From positions 1 to 64,000 of the forward strand of contig CANQIP010000056.1 in NCBI GenBank assembly GCA_947623955.1: a stretch of DNA of 64,000 bases, written 5' to 3'; not shown here. This DNA is from an uncultured Clostridia bacterium. GTDB taxonomy: Bacteria > Bacillota > Clostridia > UBA1381. Numbering within the stretch: position 1 is the stretch's first letter. The text below holds more notes on this DNA, generated by a model that was not told where the DNA came from, ran no database searches, and saw only the letters and a list, made by a program, of their open reading frames with translations.

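Overview
The window comes from a low-GC, endospore-forming Firmicute (Clostridia-like), probably near the replication origin. A ParA/Soj start runs off the left edge, and two perfect parS palindromes lie within 2.2 kb. Bases 1-28.4 kb are mostly housekeeping: a gerA-type germination operon; a HigBA toxin-antitoxin pair; pgk, DUF559, tpiA and gpmI; spmA/spmB; purA, purB and purC; a MATE transporter; a UgtP-like glycosyltransferase; an RluD-type synthase; DUF624; mnmG; tRNA-Thr; yqeY; rpsU; and a CAP-domain protein. Several families of palindromic intergenic repeats are scattered between these genes. The rest, 28729 to beyond 64000, is one uninterrupted plus-strand reading frame of at least 11,757 codons with no stop inside the window. 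The ORF track omits it because it does not terminate. I read it as a giant secreted surface protein: signal peptide, acidic/Thr-Glu-rich stalk, then 13 consecutive modules each made of an Ig-like (BIG2-type) domain followed by exactly seven RCC1 blades (91 blades by hand count), then a long cadherin-like beta-sandwich array containing two GLUG-type cassettes. Smaller candidate systems are a type I toxin-antitoxin locus (25-aa hydrophobic peptide with a convergent antisense RNA, about 26.1-26.4 kb) and a structured, promoter- and terminator-bounded non-coding RNA (18588-18770).
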